This document shows positions 41,965-53,302 of a stretch of 64,000 nucleotides of DNA, piece by piece. Positions within the stretch are counted from its first letter, which is position 1. Every line of letters starts with the position of its first letter. The position numbers were made by a program, and so were the translations under genes. Under the pieces are notes generated by a model. That model searched no databases. It was not told the DNA's origin and saw nothing but the letters and a program-made list of their open reading frames with translations. This stretch comes from Dactylorhiza incarnata (Eukaryota; Streptophyta; Magnoliopsida; Asparagales; Orchidaceae), in assembly GCA_033032865.1 (NCBI GenBank), contig JAWHQI010000065.1:1364001-1428000 (forward strand), given 5' to 3'.

Positions 41965-43150
41965 ATGTCTATTTCTGAAGAGACCCGGGCTCGCATCGAT
42001 GCGGCGCGAGCCTTTGAGCACGCGACCATCGCTAAACCGGCCCCTGGGTACCTGACCCCTCTTCCTCGAGAATGCTGAAAGCAAAGTCGGTGTGGCGCAC
42101 GGGCGGGAAAGATGGATCCCAGGCCTTAGAACCGCCACCCGACCTTCCACTCGCTGACCAGGTGTTTGGGTTGATGAGCTGATTCGCCTCCTCCTCCCAC
42201 TGATATTTTTTTCCTTTTCAGGCCCCGCTTCTTCTGGGGAGCCTGATGGATGGAATCCGGGTGGACGCTCGCCCCTTACTCCCCGGGGAGATGGCGTGGA
42301 GATCAGGGGCCTGGACCCCTCCAATCTTCACTCGTCGCCTCGGCGCAGTAAGCCTTCTCGCGTGATTCCTCGATAAGCATCGCAGTACCAATTTGGCTAA
42401 CGTGTCCCTTGCAGAGTCTCCTCTCGCGAGTTCCCCCGGTGAGCCAGCCGCTCCTCCGCTCTCGCAGCCTCCACTGGTGATAAATATTCCTGTCCCAGGG
42501 TACACCACATTGGACCCAACGAATCTTGAGCACTCGCTTCTGGATGTCGTCTAGGGCGAGGCCTCAGGCTTAGGTAAGTCGGTGACCCTGCCCCATGGGA
42601 CTCCCTTCCAGGGGCGGCCCGACTCTTCTCCAGCGCTCACCAGAGTAAGGCGGCTCCCAACTCGCCCGATTAGCCCAAACCCGGGCTATCGATCCTTCCT
42701 TTCTGACGACCTCCCTCTCTCGCAGGCCTTCCCGAGAGTTCTAGCGACCTTGACTTGGGGGAGGAGCTATCGCCCCTCCCTTTATCGGAAGAGATCGACG
42801 CCTTCCTTGGTGACCCGCTGGATCCGGTGATGATGAAGAGGTGGACCTCAGAGCTCTTTCAAAAACAGGGGCGGATGTTGCAAATCATGTTCAGCCAGGT
42901 GAAGAGAGACAGGGAGGCGGCTGAGGAGCAGATTGCCTCGCTGGGGGATGAATGTGCTCGGCTCCAAGCTGAACTGCTACAAGATTCTTGCAAGGAGGTT
43001 ACTTCCCCGGGGGTACACCTCGCGCGGGCAAAAGACCATGCTCGCATGATTCAGCAAGATCTTCGTGCCGCCGAAGCGTACCATTACCCCCAGAGGCCGC
43101 CTAGCTTGGGGGTGCGAGGAAGGGGTCGATGGAAATGGATACAATATTGA
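41965..43150 (+). pseudogene. Antisense gene A inside the Tat element (spliced, broken)
   Basis: The model has exons 41965-42047, 42222-42347, 42415-42573 and 42726-43150 with GT..AG introns of 174, 67 and 152 bases. Exons 2-3 and 3-4 join in a consistent reading phase. Exons 2 and 3 look duplicated: each ends with a LDPSNL- or LDPTNLEHSLL-type motif after a Ser/Pro/Gly-rich stretch. Exon 4 encodes an acidic segment (SDLDLGEELSPLPL), then a likely coiled coil (MMKRWTSELF to LQAELL). Exon 3 contains an in-frame TAG (42552-42554), and exon 1 joins exon 2 out of phase, so this copy is broken. The product is not recognised. Location and orientation match the accessory antisense ORFs known from Tat-group elements. 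The domain-level role is unknown. Confidence 0.6.
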
Positions 43151-43589
43151 CCCCCCCTCTTTCCTCCGCACTCACGTTCCTTTTCTAAATAATTTTTCTG
43201 TTTCATGGTAACTTGGACAATTTATGCCGTAGCGGCGATCCGAATGCTTCTCGCCTGTACTAGCGAGCTACTCATATTTGGGTTTGTGTTGTATATTGTT
43301 GTTGCCTTTTCCTTTTCTTACTATTTTATGTTGCTTAGTCGCGCTCATGTATGCCTAGCGAACATTACGCGCTTCTAATCCAGTCCTCTGCCTCTTATCG
43401 TTCGAGCATGTGATCCGTGAGGGCTTGCGTCCCATTACTCGCCGCGTTACTTTTATCGTCTGTCAATCTTTTGAGTTGTCGCGAGCGAGTGCGAGAGAGG
43501 GGGACACCCATTTCGAGGTACATCGTGACGCACTTTTTGCTATCTGCACCCTCCGGCGCTTCGATAACTCCCCACCGCCTTGGTTCTTC
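43151..43589. other. Intergenic stretch between antisense genes A and B
   Basis: AT-rich sequence follows the end of gene A (TTTCTAAATAATTTTTCTG), then a promoter-like region upstream of the TATA box at 43590. No protein features are seen. Confidence 0.5.
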
Positions 43590-43597
43590 TATAAATA
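43590..43597 (+). promoter_or_regulatory. TATA box of antisense gene B in the Tat element
   Basis: The context TCTATAAATAGG lies about 117 bases upstream of the main ATG (43714). The leader is strongly CT-rich (TCGTCTTCTCCC, CTCTCGCCACCTTCTCTC). A TTTTTGCAG at 43707 could be an acceptor of a 5'-UTR intron. A short upstream ATG occurs at 43610. Confidence 0.68.
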
Positions 43598-43713
43598 GGA
43601 CGGGCATTTATGGCTAACCACCGCTCTAGTCGTCTTCTCCCTTTTCGGTCTCTGCCTCCTCGCTCTCGCCACCTTCTCTCTTTGTGCTCGCTTCTCCTTT
43701 TTGCAGGAAAGTC

Positions 43714-45759
43714 ATGGGTGGCGATAATGCAGATGCCGAGGGACGGGCCAAGTGCGCGGGGACTTTCCACGATCATATTTTTCTAAACTGCTCGCTCACA
43801 GAGAGCGAGCATCACCAGGTCGTGGCGAATTATATTTCGCCCGGATTCGAAGCCCGGCGGCCTACGGACGAGGACGCGATAAACTTCACCTTCGCGGACG
43901 AGCTTGCCATCCCGGTAGCTCATTTTGAGGCGGGCTTGCGGTTGCCCTTCTGGCCGGAGATCAGCCAGGTACTCGCCCCTCCCTTTCGCCTTTTCATTGC
44001 CCACTCGCGTGGAGCTTTCGTTTGACCATTTGTTGCGAACCTTTCAGATACTCAAATATTTTGGCGTGATCCCGGGTCAGCTAACCCCCAATGGCATGTC
44101 CATGATGGTAGCCTTCACGTGCTACTTGCGAGAAGAGCGGATAGAATTCAGCCTACCAGTCTTTTGCAAATTGTTCTCCTTTAGGGCGAACAAGGACGGA
44201 ACTGCCTTCTTCGCGAGCAGTCACGCCAAAGTTCATGAGACGGTCAACAAGAGCCATTATTGGCCTCAAAAGCTCGTCATCGTGAAGGGCCTCTTCGGCA
44301 ACGTGCCCTTCTCGCCCATCCAGCGATCCATGGCCACCTACTGCCCCCCGACGCTCGATGGCCCCGAGGGTGATCTCTTCAAGTGCATGTCGACCAACTT
44401 CGAGGTGGTCTACCTTAGGAGAAACATCGACTCGCTTCTTCCTGTGCCCCCTGGAGCAGGTTTGGCTCGCGCTCGCTCTGTTAACTCTTGTGTTATTTCT
44501 TCCCTTCCTGACGCGGGTTACCTCTTACTCGCAGGAGAGCGAGATCTCCCGCTCAACCCCCTTCACGCGAAGGTTGGGTAGACCTCTTCTGCTCTTCAGC
44601 TTGCTACCTCTGCCGCCGAGCTCTGCCGAGAGCCTATTCCTTCTTCGACCCCGACCTCTCTTAAGCGGCCGGCTCCTGCGAGCCGGGGGTCTAAATCTCT
44701 ACCTCCCTCCCCCCCCCCCCCCCCCCCCCCCCCCCCAAAGAAATCGAAGATGATATTTCCGACCAAGGGGAAGGATGTCCTCGAGGCTCCGTTCGGGGGA
44801 GGCCGCCCAGCGACCCAACCCAAGGAGAAAGTGTCCAGCGAGCCCTCCAAGGCGGTGGCTGGCACCTCGAAGGTGCCTGCTCCGACCCGCCATCGGTATT
44901 TCAGTTTGGGAGTCAAGCATTTGGACGCATCCGGCACGCCTCTACTAGCCTGGGACAAGGAAGCCAACCGGGCTTCAATATCAACTCTCCTCCCATCCTG
45001 GGTGGTGGAGGATACGATCGGCGGTGACGCCTTTGCCTTGTCCTTCGGCCTCTATGGGCGAGAGGATACGAAGGAGTTCAACTCGCTGAGCTCGCGAGCG
45101 CTCTCTCACGAGAGCGTACGGTCCCAACTCCGCTCGCTGGAGCTCACCCATATGGCGGCTCGACGCAACTTCCAGCTGGAGAGAAACTCTGAGGAGCTCA
45201 CGTGCGAGCTGGAGGTCGCCGCGAAGGAGATCGCGAGCTTGAGGAAAGAGAAGAGCTCCGAGGCTCTCCGGGAGGCGTTGAAGGCTTCGACGGAGGAGGT
45301 AGCCAACATCAAAGAAAAGCTCGACATCTCGGATAGACTCGTCGCCATCCTCTAGGGTGGGATGGTGAGTTCTGTTCGTTCGTCTACCTTTTCTTATCCT
45401 CCCCTACTCACGCCTAAACTTTTTCCTTGCAGGATGCCGAGACGGTCAACGAGCTCCTTGCTCGCAACACTGACCTGGCGCAGCAAGTAGAAAGGTTGAA
45501 GACCCTGAACCGTGACCTGGTTGGGGCCGCTCTTCCGCCCAGTCCCGGGTCACTGAGGGCTAAGCGGCTGGAGCACAAGGCAGAGATGCGGGAGGGAGCG
45601 CTTCATGCGGCGACGTTCGCCTTTCACACTCTCAAGCGGTCCGGCCTGCTTACTGCGGAGTCGGCAGAGCTCACCTTGGAGGACTTGGTCCCGGAGATGT
45701 TCCTGCCTACCACACCCTCTGAGAGGAGCGAGGGCGAGCCATCCGCGGATGAGTCGTGA
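43714..45759 (+). pseudogene. Antisense gene B: Transposase_28-like ('putative gypsy type transposon') protein
   Basis: The model has exons 43714-43968, 44048-44459, 44535-45364 and 45433-45759. All junctions are GT..AG and phases match (EISQ joins ILKYFG; GAG joins ERD; GGM joins DAETVN). Residues about 20-220 contain an N-terminal domain (VVANYISPGF, FPWPEIS-type and ILKYFGVIPGQLTPNGM, FCKLFSFRAN) typical of the plant PF04195 family found next to gypsy elements. A Pro/Ser-rich linker follows, then a long coiled coil (SQLRSLELTHM to LVAIL) and a C-terminal helical segment. Exon 3 has in-frame TAGs (44579-44581 and just before the last donor) and a 28-nt poly-C run (44709-44736) that makes the frame uncertain. 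AATAAA stands at 45837-45842. Function unknown; plus-strand transcription would be antisense to the element RNA. Confidence 0.68.
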
Positions 45760-45836
45760 TTCTTGCTGTTGTTTTCTTTTTTGGCTCTCCCTTTTTGCTG
45801 GCCAGAACGCCATGGAATTTTGTAACACTTTTGGAC

Positions 45837-45842
45837 AATAAA
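45837..45842 (+). terminator. Polyadenylation signal of antisense gene B
   Basis: AATAAA is 78 bases after the TGA stop at 45757-45759, in a T-rich then A-rich context. The position is right for a plant near-upstream element. Confidence 0.6.
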
Positions 45843-46379
45843 ATAGAAAAGATGTATATTCCTCATCTATTGCTCGCTTGTTATTTCTGTGTGTATTTTT
45901 CCCTTATTTATTTCTCCCGCTCCTTTCGTTATTGGCGCGGCGCTCGCAGCGAGGGCGAGCAGAGGATTCTGCAGCGGGTGGTTTTCCAGGTGTAAAATTC
46001 CTGCTTTGGTCGGCGAGCTCATCGTTGTCGATACCACTTTTTGACCAACGAAAAGCTATTCGTATATCTGTCGAATGTCCTTCCCGTCATATTTTATTAC
46101 TCGCACTCGCACTTGTGGTCATGCTCGTGCGGATGCATTTTGTCATGCCCGCCTTTGTTTCCATATTTTGGCGTTTAATCAGGCTCGTACTCGCGCATTA
46201 CTTTTCGGCGATGGTCGTGAGGTTAGCAACCACCGTACTTCTCAGCCCCTTTTTTGTCTTTAGACTTACATGTGTTTCATCTATCGCGGATTCTTGTTCT
46301 TACGCGAGAGAGCCTCTGGGCTCGCCTAGCTTGTGGGAGTTTTTGCGAGCCGAGACTTTTAGCATAAATAACTTGCCAG
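45843..46379. other. Non-coding stretch before the 96-bp array
   Basis: T-rich sequence without recognisable protein or structure. An open plus-strand frame (45878-46579) is unremarkable and runs into the array. Confidence 0.5.
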
Positions 46380-48265
46380 CCTCTTCAGAGGGTCCGGTCG
46401 GCGGAATCGATTTGGGGCAATTCAGTACCAAAGAACTTGCAACCTTGTCAGCCTCTCCAGAGATCAACCTGACCCACCGTCGAGAGCCCGACAACGGAAT
46501 CGATCTGGGGCATTCCAGCATCAAAGAACTTGTAACCTTGCCAGCCTCTCCAGAGATCAACCTGACCCACCGTCTATGAGAGCCCGGCAGCGGAATCGAT
46601 CTGGGGCATTCCAACGCCAAAGAACTTGTAACCTTGCCAGCCTCTCCAGAGATCAACCTGACCCACCGTCTATGAGAGCCCAGCAGCGGAATCGATCTGG
46701 GGCATTCCAGCGCCAAAGAACTTGTAACCTTGCCAGCCTCTCCAAAGATCAACCTGACCCACCGTCTATGAGAGCCCGGCAGCGGAATCGATCTTGGGCA
46801 TTCCAGCGCCAAAGAACTTTTAACCTTGCCAGCCTCTCCAGAGATCAACCTGACCCACCGTCTATGAGATCCCGGCAGCGGAATCGATCTGGGGCATTCC
46901 AGCGCCAAAGAACTTGTAACCTTGCCAGCCTCTCCATAGATCAACCTGACCCACCGTCTATGAGAGCCCGTCAGCGGAATCGATCTGGGGCATTCCAGCG
47001 TCAAAGAACTTGTAACCTTGTCAGCCTCTCCAGAGATCAACCTGACCCACCGTCTACGAGAGCCCGACAGCGGAATCAATCTAGGGCATTCCAGCGCCAA
47101 AGAACTTGTAACCTTGCCAGCCTCTCCAGAGATCAACCTGACCCACCGTCTATGAGAGCCCGACAGCGGAATCGATCTGGGGCATTCCAACGCCAAAGAA
47201 CTTGTAACCTTGCCAACCTCTCCAGAGATCAACCTGACCCACCGTCTATGAGAGCCTGACAGCCGAATCGATCTGGGGCATTCCAGCGCCAAAGAACTTG
47301 TAACCTTGCTAGCCTCTCCAGAGATCAACCTGACCCACCGTCTACGAGAGCCTGACAGTGGAATCGATCTGGGGCATTCCAGCGCCAAAGAACTTGTAAC
47401 CTTGCCAGCCTCTCCAAAGATCAACCTGACCCACCGTCTATGAGATCCCGGCAGCGGAATCGATCTGGGGCATTCCAGCGCCAAAGAACTTGTAACCTTG
47501 CCAGCCTCTCCATAGATCAACCTGACCCACCGTCTATGAAAGCCCGTCAGCGGAATCGATCTGGGGCATTCCAGCGTCAAAGAACTTGTAACCTTGCCAG
47601 CCTCTCCAGAGATCAACCTGTTCCACCGTCTACGAGAGCCCGGCAGCGGAATCAATCTAGGGCATTCCAGCGCCAAAGAACTTGTAACCTTGCCAGCCTC
47701 TCCAGAGATCAACCTGACCCACCGTCTATGAGAGCCCGGCAGCGGAATCGATCTGGGGCATTCCAACGCCAAAGAACTTGTAACCTTGCCAACCTCTCCA
47801 GAGATCAACCTGACCCACCGTCTATGAGAGCCCGACAGCGGAATCGATCTGGGGCATTCCAGCGCCAAAGAACTTGTAACCTTGCTAGCCTCTCCAGAGA
47901 TCAACCTGACCCACCGTCTACGAGAGCCCGACAACGGAATCGATCTGGGGCATTCCAGCGCCAAAGAACTTGTAACCTTGCCAGCCTCTCCAGAGATCAA
48001 CCTGACCCACCGTCTACGAGAGCCCGACAGCGGAATCGATCTGGGGCATTCCAGCGCCAAAGAACTTGTAACCTTGCCAGCTTCTCTAGAGATCAACCTG
48101 ACCCACCGTCTATGAGAGCCTGACAGCGGAATCGATCTGGGGCATTCCAGCGCCAAAGAACTTGTAACCTTGCCAGCCTCTCCAGAGATCAACCTGACCC
48201 ACCGTCTATGAGAGCCCGACAGCGGAATCGATCTGGGGCATTCCAGCACCAAAGAACTTGTAACC
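46380..48265. repeat. 96-bp tandem array in the Tat 3' region, about 20 copies
   Basis: The unit carries GATCAACCTGACCCACCGTC, GCGGAATCGATCTGGGGCAT and AAAGAACTTGTAACC, and repeats every 96 bp (first unit 93). Diagnostic variants (TGAGATCCCGGCAG at 46864 and 47440, CATAGATC at 46936 and 47512) repeat at 576 bp, showing a six-unit higher-order duplication. Because 96 is divisible by three, ORFs of 227 codons (plus) and 671 codons (minus) arise. I do not count them as genes. Confidence 0.93.
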
Positions 48266-48352
48266 TGCTCAAGAATTATTTCAAAAAGTATATGTATTGA
48301 GGAGGAAACACACAAAAGTTAGTTATAAAAACTTGCTAAGGATAAAATCTCT
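48266..48352. other. Junction between array and integrase end
   Basis: Short AT-rich sequence with nothing recognisable. Confidence 0.5.
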
Positions 48353-48901
48353 TCAAATCGTCCCCACTCCTGGCTCGGCTGAGAGATACCCCTTCCATAT
48401 CCTGGAGGTGGTACCCCCAGACTTGAGCACTTTGCTTACAATGTAGGGCCCTTCCCAATTGGACTCTAATTTACCTACAGCGGCTCCTCTCCCTGCCGCA
48501 TCTACCTTCTTCAGGACCAAATCTCCTTTCTCGAATTGCTTTATCCTGATATGTTGATCAAAGTACCGGGCCATACGCCTCTTGACTTCCTCCTATCGGA
48601 CAGTAGCAAGGTCCCGGAGCTCTTCTACCAGGTCCAGGGACAACCTTTGCTCTGCATCATTTTCTATTAACCATTCTCCATCTTCTTCGCCCGCGGTGAT
48701 CACCCTTGGGGTTTTGACTTCGAATTCTATCGGGAGGACGACCTCGGACCCATGAGACAGTTTGAAGGGGGTTTCCCCTGTGGCCGTGTTTGGAGTAGTC
48801 CTCAAGGCCCATAGGACCGAGGGTAGCTGCTCCACCCAATTGCCTCTGAGATTCTCCACCTTCTTCTTTAGCAGGTTGACCACTACCTTGTGGGAAAGGA
48901 C
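48353..48901 (-). pseudogene. Tat integrase, remaining C-terminal part
   Basis: 48883-48593 reads NLLKKKVENLRGNWVEQLP, LWALRTTPNTATGETPF and GSEVVLPIE, the segment after the catalytic Glu helix in gypsy integrases. 48574-48353 reads FEKGDLVLKKV and LESNWEGPYIVSKVL, the C-terminal DNA-binding part. A stop separates the two pieces near 48590. The catalytic core that should precede them is missing: WGLDLVSPFPQG at 48935-48900 passes directly into this part in another frame, so about 110 residues with all three DDE residues are deleted. Confidence 0.88.
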
Positions 48902-50149
48902 TTACCAGGTCCAAGCCCCATATAACGAAGGGCCACGGAGCGGTGATGGACCGGAGCCTTTGAGCTGGAAGGAACTGGAGGGATCGTAGAGCTGGCATTT
49001 GGAGCACCTCTTAGAAAACTCTGCCGCGTCTTTATTGAGGGTGGTCCAGAAGTAGCCCTGGCTGAGCACTCTTCCCTCCAGGGTCCTTCCCCCCGAGTGA
49101 CTGTCGCACTCCCCTGAGTGAATCTCCTCCAGGACCCTCGGGGCCTCCTCCTCCAAGACACAACGAGCTAGGAGCCCCGCGAGAGTTTTGCGGTATAACA
49201 ACCCTGCATGTAAGGAGTAATATGCCGATTTGTGCCTGGGCCGCCGCTTGTCTACCCCCTCCTCGGGGAACTTCCCTGAAGTCAAATAAGTGATGAAGGG
49301 ATCCATCCAAGACTCCCGCCGATCCACCTCCATCAGTTCTCCCTCCTCGATAGAAGGTCGGAAGAGTTCCGACACTGTCCCCCCTGCCCGGGGACCGAAC
49401 TTGGCCCGGAGGTCCGCCTGGGCGCTCTCCTCTCTCGGGACGTGCTTGATGGAGAAAGTGCGGAATTGCCCGACGACCCCCTTGACCTTCTTTAGGTACC
49501 GTTGGAGAGTCGGCTCTTTGACCTCGAACTCCCCCTTGATCTGGCAAGCCACTACCATGGAGTCCGTTGAGACCTCCACGTCCTGTACTCCCAACTCCCG
49601 AGCTAAGCGGAGGCCTGCTATCACGACCTCATACTCTGTCTGGTTGTTGGTGAGGGGGAAATGAATGTTGATGGCTTGCTCGATCCTGGTGCCCTGGGGA
49701 CTTACGAATACCACCCCTCCCCAGAAGGAGTGCTTTCCTGACGCGCCATCCGCGAGCATCTTCCAGGCCACTAGGTGGGGTATTTCGGACTCTTCTAACT
49801 CAGTCACATAATCAGCCATGAAATCCTCCGCCGCTTGCGCCTTTATGGATACCCTGGGCACGTAGGAGATATTGAACTCACTCAGCTCTACTGACCACTT
49901 GGCCAGTCTCCCGGAGTGCTCTACCCCCTCCATGATGCCGCGAAGGGGGTGGTCGGTTACAACTTTGATTGAGTGTGCCTGGAAGTAGGGCCGGAGTTTC
50001 CTAGCCGACACCACCAAGGCAAATGCTAACTTCTCCAAGATAGGGTATCTGAGCTCGGCCTTCCTCAATACCCTACTAACATAGTAGATGGGGAGTTGTT
50101 TTTTCCCTTCTTCTCGAACCAACACCGAGCTGACCGCTTCCGACCCCAC
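48902..50149 (-). pseudogene. Tat pol, second part: RNase H, archaeal-type RNase H and integrase zinc domain
   Basis: The 415-codon frame begins inside RNase H 1 (QLPIYYVSRVLRKAELRYP, VVTDHPLRGIM, FNISYVPR). A second RNase H-like domain follows at about residues 130-255, starting LADGASGKHSFWGGVVF and including NNQTEYEVVIAGL, STDSMVV and HVPREESAQAD. This additional domain is the marker of the Tat lineage. At about residues 345-390 the integrase zinc-binding region (IHSGECDSHSGG...CSKCQ) appears. A stop separates the frame from the RT part at about 50220. The end is cut by the integrase core deletion. Confidence 0.9.
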
Positions 50150-50220
50150 CCCTAAGTACAGGTATAGGTCCTCGCCTTGTCTTGGCCCTTGCAGCAGCGA
50201 GGCCTGGGTCAGTTGTTCCT

Positions 50221-52212
50221 TTAGTGCTTGAAAAGCTTACTCGCACTCGGGGTCCACTCGAATTTTTGGTTACCCCTCAATGTCCTGAAGAAAGAAGAAC
50301 ATTTTTCTCCCGCCTTGGAAAGGAACCTACTTAACCCGGCTAGCTTCCCTGTCAGACGTTGAACCTCCTTCGCGTTCCTTGGAGATCCCAACTCGAGGAT
50401 CGCCCTCACCTTGTCCGGGTTAGGCTCCACCCCGAGGGGGGTGAGCAAATGACCCAAGAATTTCCCTCGGCTGGCCCCGAAGACACACTTTAAGGGGTTA
50501 AGCCTCATCTTAAATTTTCTCAAAGTCCCAAAGGTTTCCTCGAGATCCCTGAGGTGGGACTCAAGGTCCCGACTTTTGATCATCAGGTCGTCTACGTAGA
50601 CCTCCAGGTTCCTGCCCTTCTGCTCGCGAAACACTATATCCATCATTCGCTGATATGTTGCCCCTGCGTTCTTTAAGCCAAACGACATCATTTTATAACA
50701 ATAACACCCATCCCCGGTGATGAAGGATACATCCTTGATGTCGGGAGGGTGCATGCGAATTTGGTGATAACCTGAAAAAGCATCTAAAAAAGACATCACA
50801 GAGAAACCGACGGCGGAGTCAACCAGCGCGTCGATTCTAGGCAAGGGGTAACAATCCTTGGGGCATGATTTATTAAGTAAGGAAAAATAAACGCACATTC
50901 TCCACTTACCATCCCCTTTCTTCACCATCACTACATTGGAGGCCCAGACTGGGTACTGGATCTCCGATACAAAGCCGTCCTTGATGAGCTTGCTCACCTC
51001 CTCCCGGATAGGTGCCTCCAGCTTGTCCGCAGTGGACCTCTTCTTTTGGCGAATGGGGCGAGTGCCGGGATCGAGGTTGAGGCGATGACACGCCACATCT
51101 GCATCGATCCCCGACATCTCTGCAACACTCCATGCAAAGACATCCATATTGTCTTGGACGCAAGTCGAGACCTTCCTCCGGTCCTCCGGGCTGAGCTCCC
51201 CGCTGACCCTGATCTTCTCGATTGTTCCGGCCTTGGTGGTCACCTCCACCTCCACCACTTCCTCCACAGCTTCCAACCTGGATTGCTCCCCCCAGGTACT
51301 GTCCTCCTTTCCACCACAAGCGAGCGCTTTGGCTCCTTCTCCCATCTCTTCCTCTCCCACCACCATCAACTCCTCCGCCCCTCCTCCCGGGGCCTCCTCT
51401 TCTTTCTCTCCCTCTTCCCCCTCCTCCGCCCTGGGCCCCTCAACGACCCCTTCCTGGGCATGAACTACTCCTTCATCCATCCTTCCTTCCAACCTCTCCT
51501 CCTCTTCGGCCTCGGCCACCTCTTCCATCACCTTGTCCAACTCCTCAGCTTCTTCCATCCAAGAGATGGTGTTGACGGCAGTCACATAGCACTGCCTAGC
51601 CACCTTGGGGTCTCCCCGGATCCGGATCTGGATTCCCACTGTACTGAACTTGAGGCACTGGTGGAAGGTGGACGGGACGCATCGGAACGCGCTGATAAGA
51701 GGTCGTCCAAAGATGACGCTGTAGTTGCTAGGGGAATCCACTATCACGAAGCGGCAGTTCCGGGACTGCCCCCCCCCCCCACCCCACCCCACCCCCAAGG
51801 TCACATGGAGTCCCACTCCGCCTTCCACTTCCTTCCTTTCCCCCAAAAACCCAAACAGAGGGCCATCCGAGGCCAATACCCTTCTGGCCTCCACCTTCAT
51901 CTCATCGAACGCCCTCTTGAAGATGACGTTGACCGAGCTCCCGTTATCCACGAGAATTCGGGACACCGTGAAGTTCTCGATGGCGGTTTGGATGACCAAA
52001 GCGTCGCAGAAAGGGTCCTCATGACCCGGCATGCCCTTATGAGAGAAAGTGATTTTTTCTGCTGGGGGTGGAGCCGTGGATGTCGAAGCCACGCTCCGAC
52101 GGTAGATGGTATGGAGGCTCGCCTTGCGGGTTGCCTCTATCCCTACTCCCCTGTGGATCACCCCGATCCCTCCTCGGGTCCCCAAATCGACTCTGTCTTC
52201 ATACCTTTCCTC
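50221..52212 (-). pseudogene. Tat pol, first part: protease and reverse transcriptase
   Basis: The frame continues directly from gag after a single TAG (52215-52213). Protease has LVDNGSSVNVIF at about residues 78-89; Tat elements often show Asp-x-Gly-Ser-Ser instead of DTG, so this may be functional. An acidic Glu/Gly-rich linker follows, then RT with PVWASNVVMVKKGDGKWRMC, FLDAFSGYHQIRMHP, MMSFGLKNAGATYQRMM and the catalytic YVDDLMIKS. It stops at FKH before the thumb/connection ends; a frameshift or stop near 50221 separates RNase H. A poly-C run (51769-51780) lies in the protease linker. Confidence 0.9.
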
Positions 52213-52752
52213 CTAGTCCTCCTGAGGCAGGACCTCCTCGATCCTCACCTGCTGCTGCTGTCGCGGCGCCGACATTCTAGCACTTTTTGTCTCTAAGAAT
52301 TCGGGGCAGGTGGCTGTTGCGTGACCTTCCTCATCATGGAAGTCACAGTACGACAACGCCACCTCTTCCCTCTTGGCCTCTGCTGCCCTATTTCCTCTTC
52401 TCCTTCCTGCCCCTGCTTCCCCTCCTTCCCTCCTTCCTCTTCCTCCTCTTCCCCGTCTAATTGCCATAGCCTGCTGAGGCGGGGGAGGCATCTGCCTCGG
52501 ACCCTGCCTCCATCCTAACTGTTGGGGTCTTCCTTGCCCCCCATAGAAGTTACCCCCTCCTGGGGCGTAGCCTCTTCCCTGACCATGCATCCCCCCGCCA
52601 TGTTGCCTCCATCCCCCTTCCGGGGCCCGGGGCTCTTCCATTCTCCGCACCTCCTGCTTCTTGACCTTCGGCTCACTGAGCTTTGCTAGCCTCTTGGTGA
52701 GCTCCAGATTAGCCTCCTCACTCTCGACCTCCTCCGCCACCCTCTCCATCAA
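52213..52752 (-). pseudogene. Tat gag, C-terminal part with Tat-type zinc knuckle
   Basis: The segment reads ELTKRLAKLSEPKVKKQ, then an Arg/Gly/Pro-rich RNA-binding-like stretch and the knuckle YCDFHDEEGHATATC (CX2HX4HX4C), the form found in Tat-group gag instead of CCHC. It ends in EEVLPQED followed by TAG. It is out of frame with the capsid part because one base is missing near 52775. Confidence 0.85.
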
Positions 52753-53267
52753 CTCCTCGTAGGAGACGGGGACTTTCCTCTCAGGTCAATCTTGAAGAAA
52801 CTCTCCCTCAGCCCCAACGTGAAGGCGAGCTGAAGGGCAAACCCGGGCATCTCCTGGGAGAGCAATACTTCTTCCTGAAACCGATCTGCATAATGAGCCA
52901 GCGATTCCTTAGGCTCCTGCTTCACCTTGAAGAGAGACTCGGCTTCCTTCTTCCTCTTCTTCAAAGTTGAAAACCGCAACAAGAAACTTCTGCGCAAATC
53001 TTCAAATGCGTTGATGGATCCGACATGGAGTTGGTGGAACCACTCCCGGGCCTTGTCCTTCAGAGTGACGACGAAGAGTCGACACTTGAAGGCATCCGAC
53101 ATCGGCCTGATAGAGACCGAGTCCTCAAACAACTGCAAGTGCTGGACCGGGTCATCCCGGCCATGGTAGTAGACCATGTCCCACTCCCCGAACCCTTCCG
53201 GAATGGGTGCGGAAATTACCAACTCGCAGAAGGGGCTTCCCCTACCTGCTGTCTTCTCCTGCTCCAC

Positions 53268-53302
<35 letters not shown>

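Noticed and set aside
46300..48315. 671-codon minus-strand ORF with a 32-residue repeat
   Set aside because: It is a read-through of the 96-bp tandem array; the other strand is equally open and no domain is present.
51046..52296. 416-codon plus-strand ORF opposite the Tat protease/RT
   Set aside because: It is the complement of coding sequence with high GC at third positions; Ser/Pro/Leu-rich shadow with no start context or domain.
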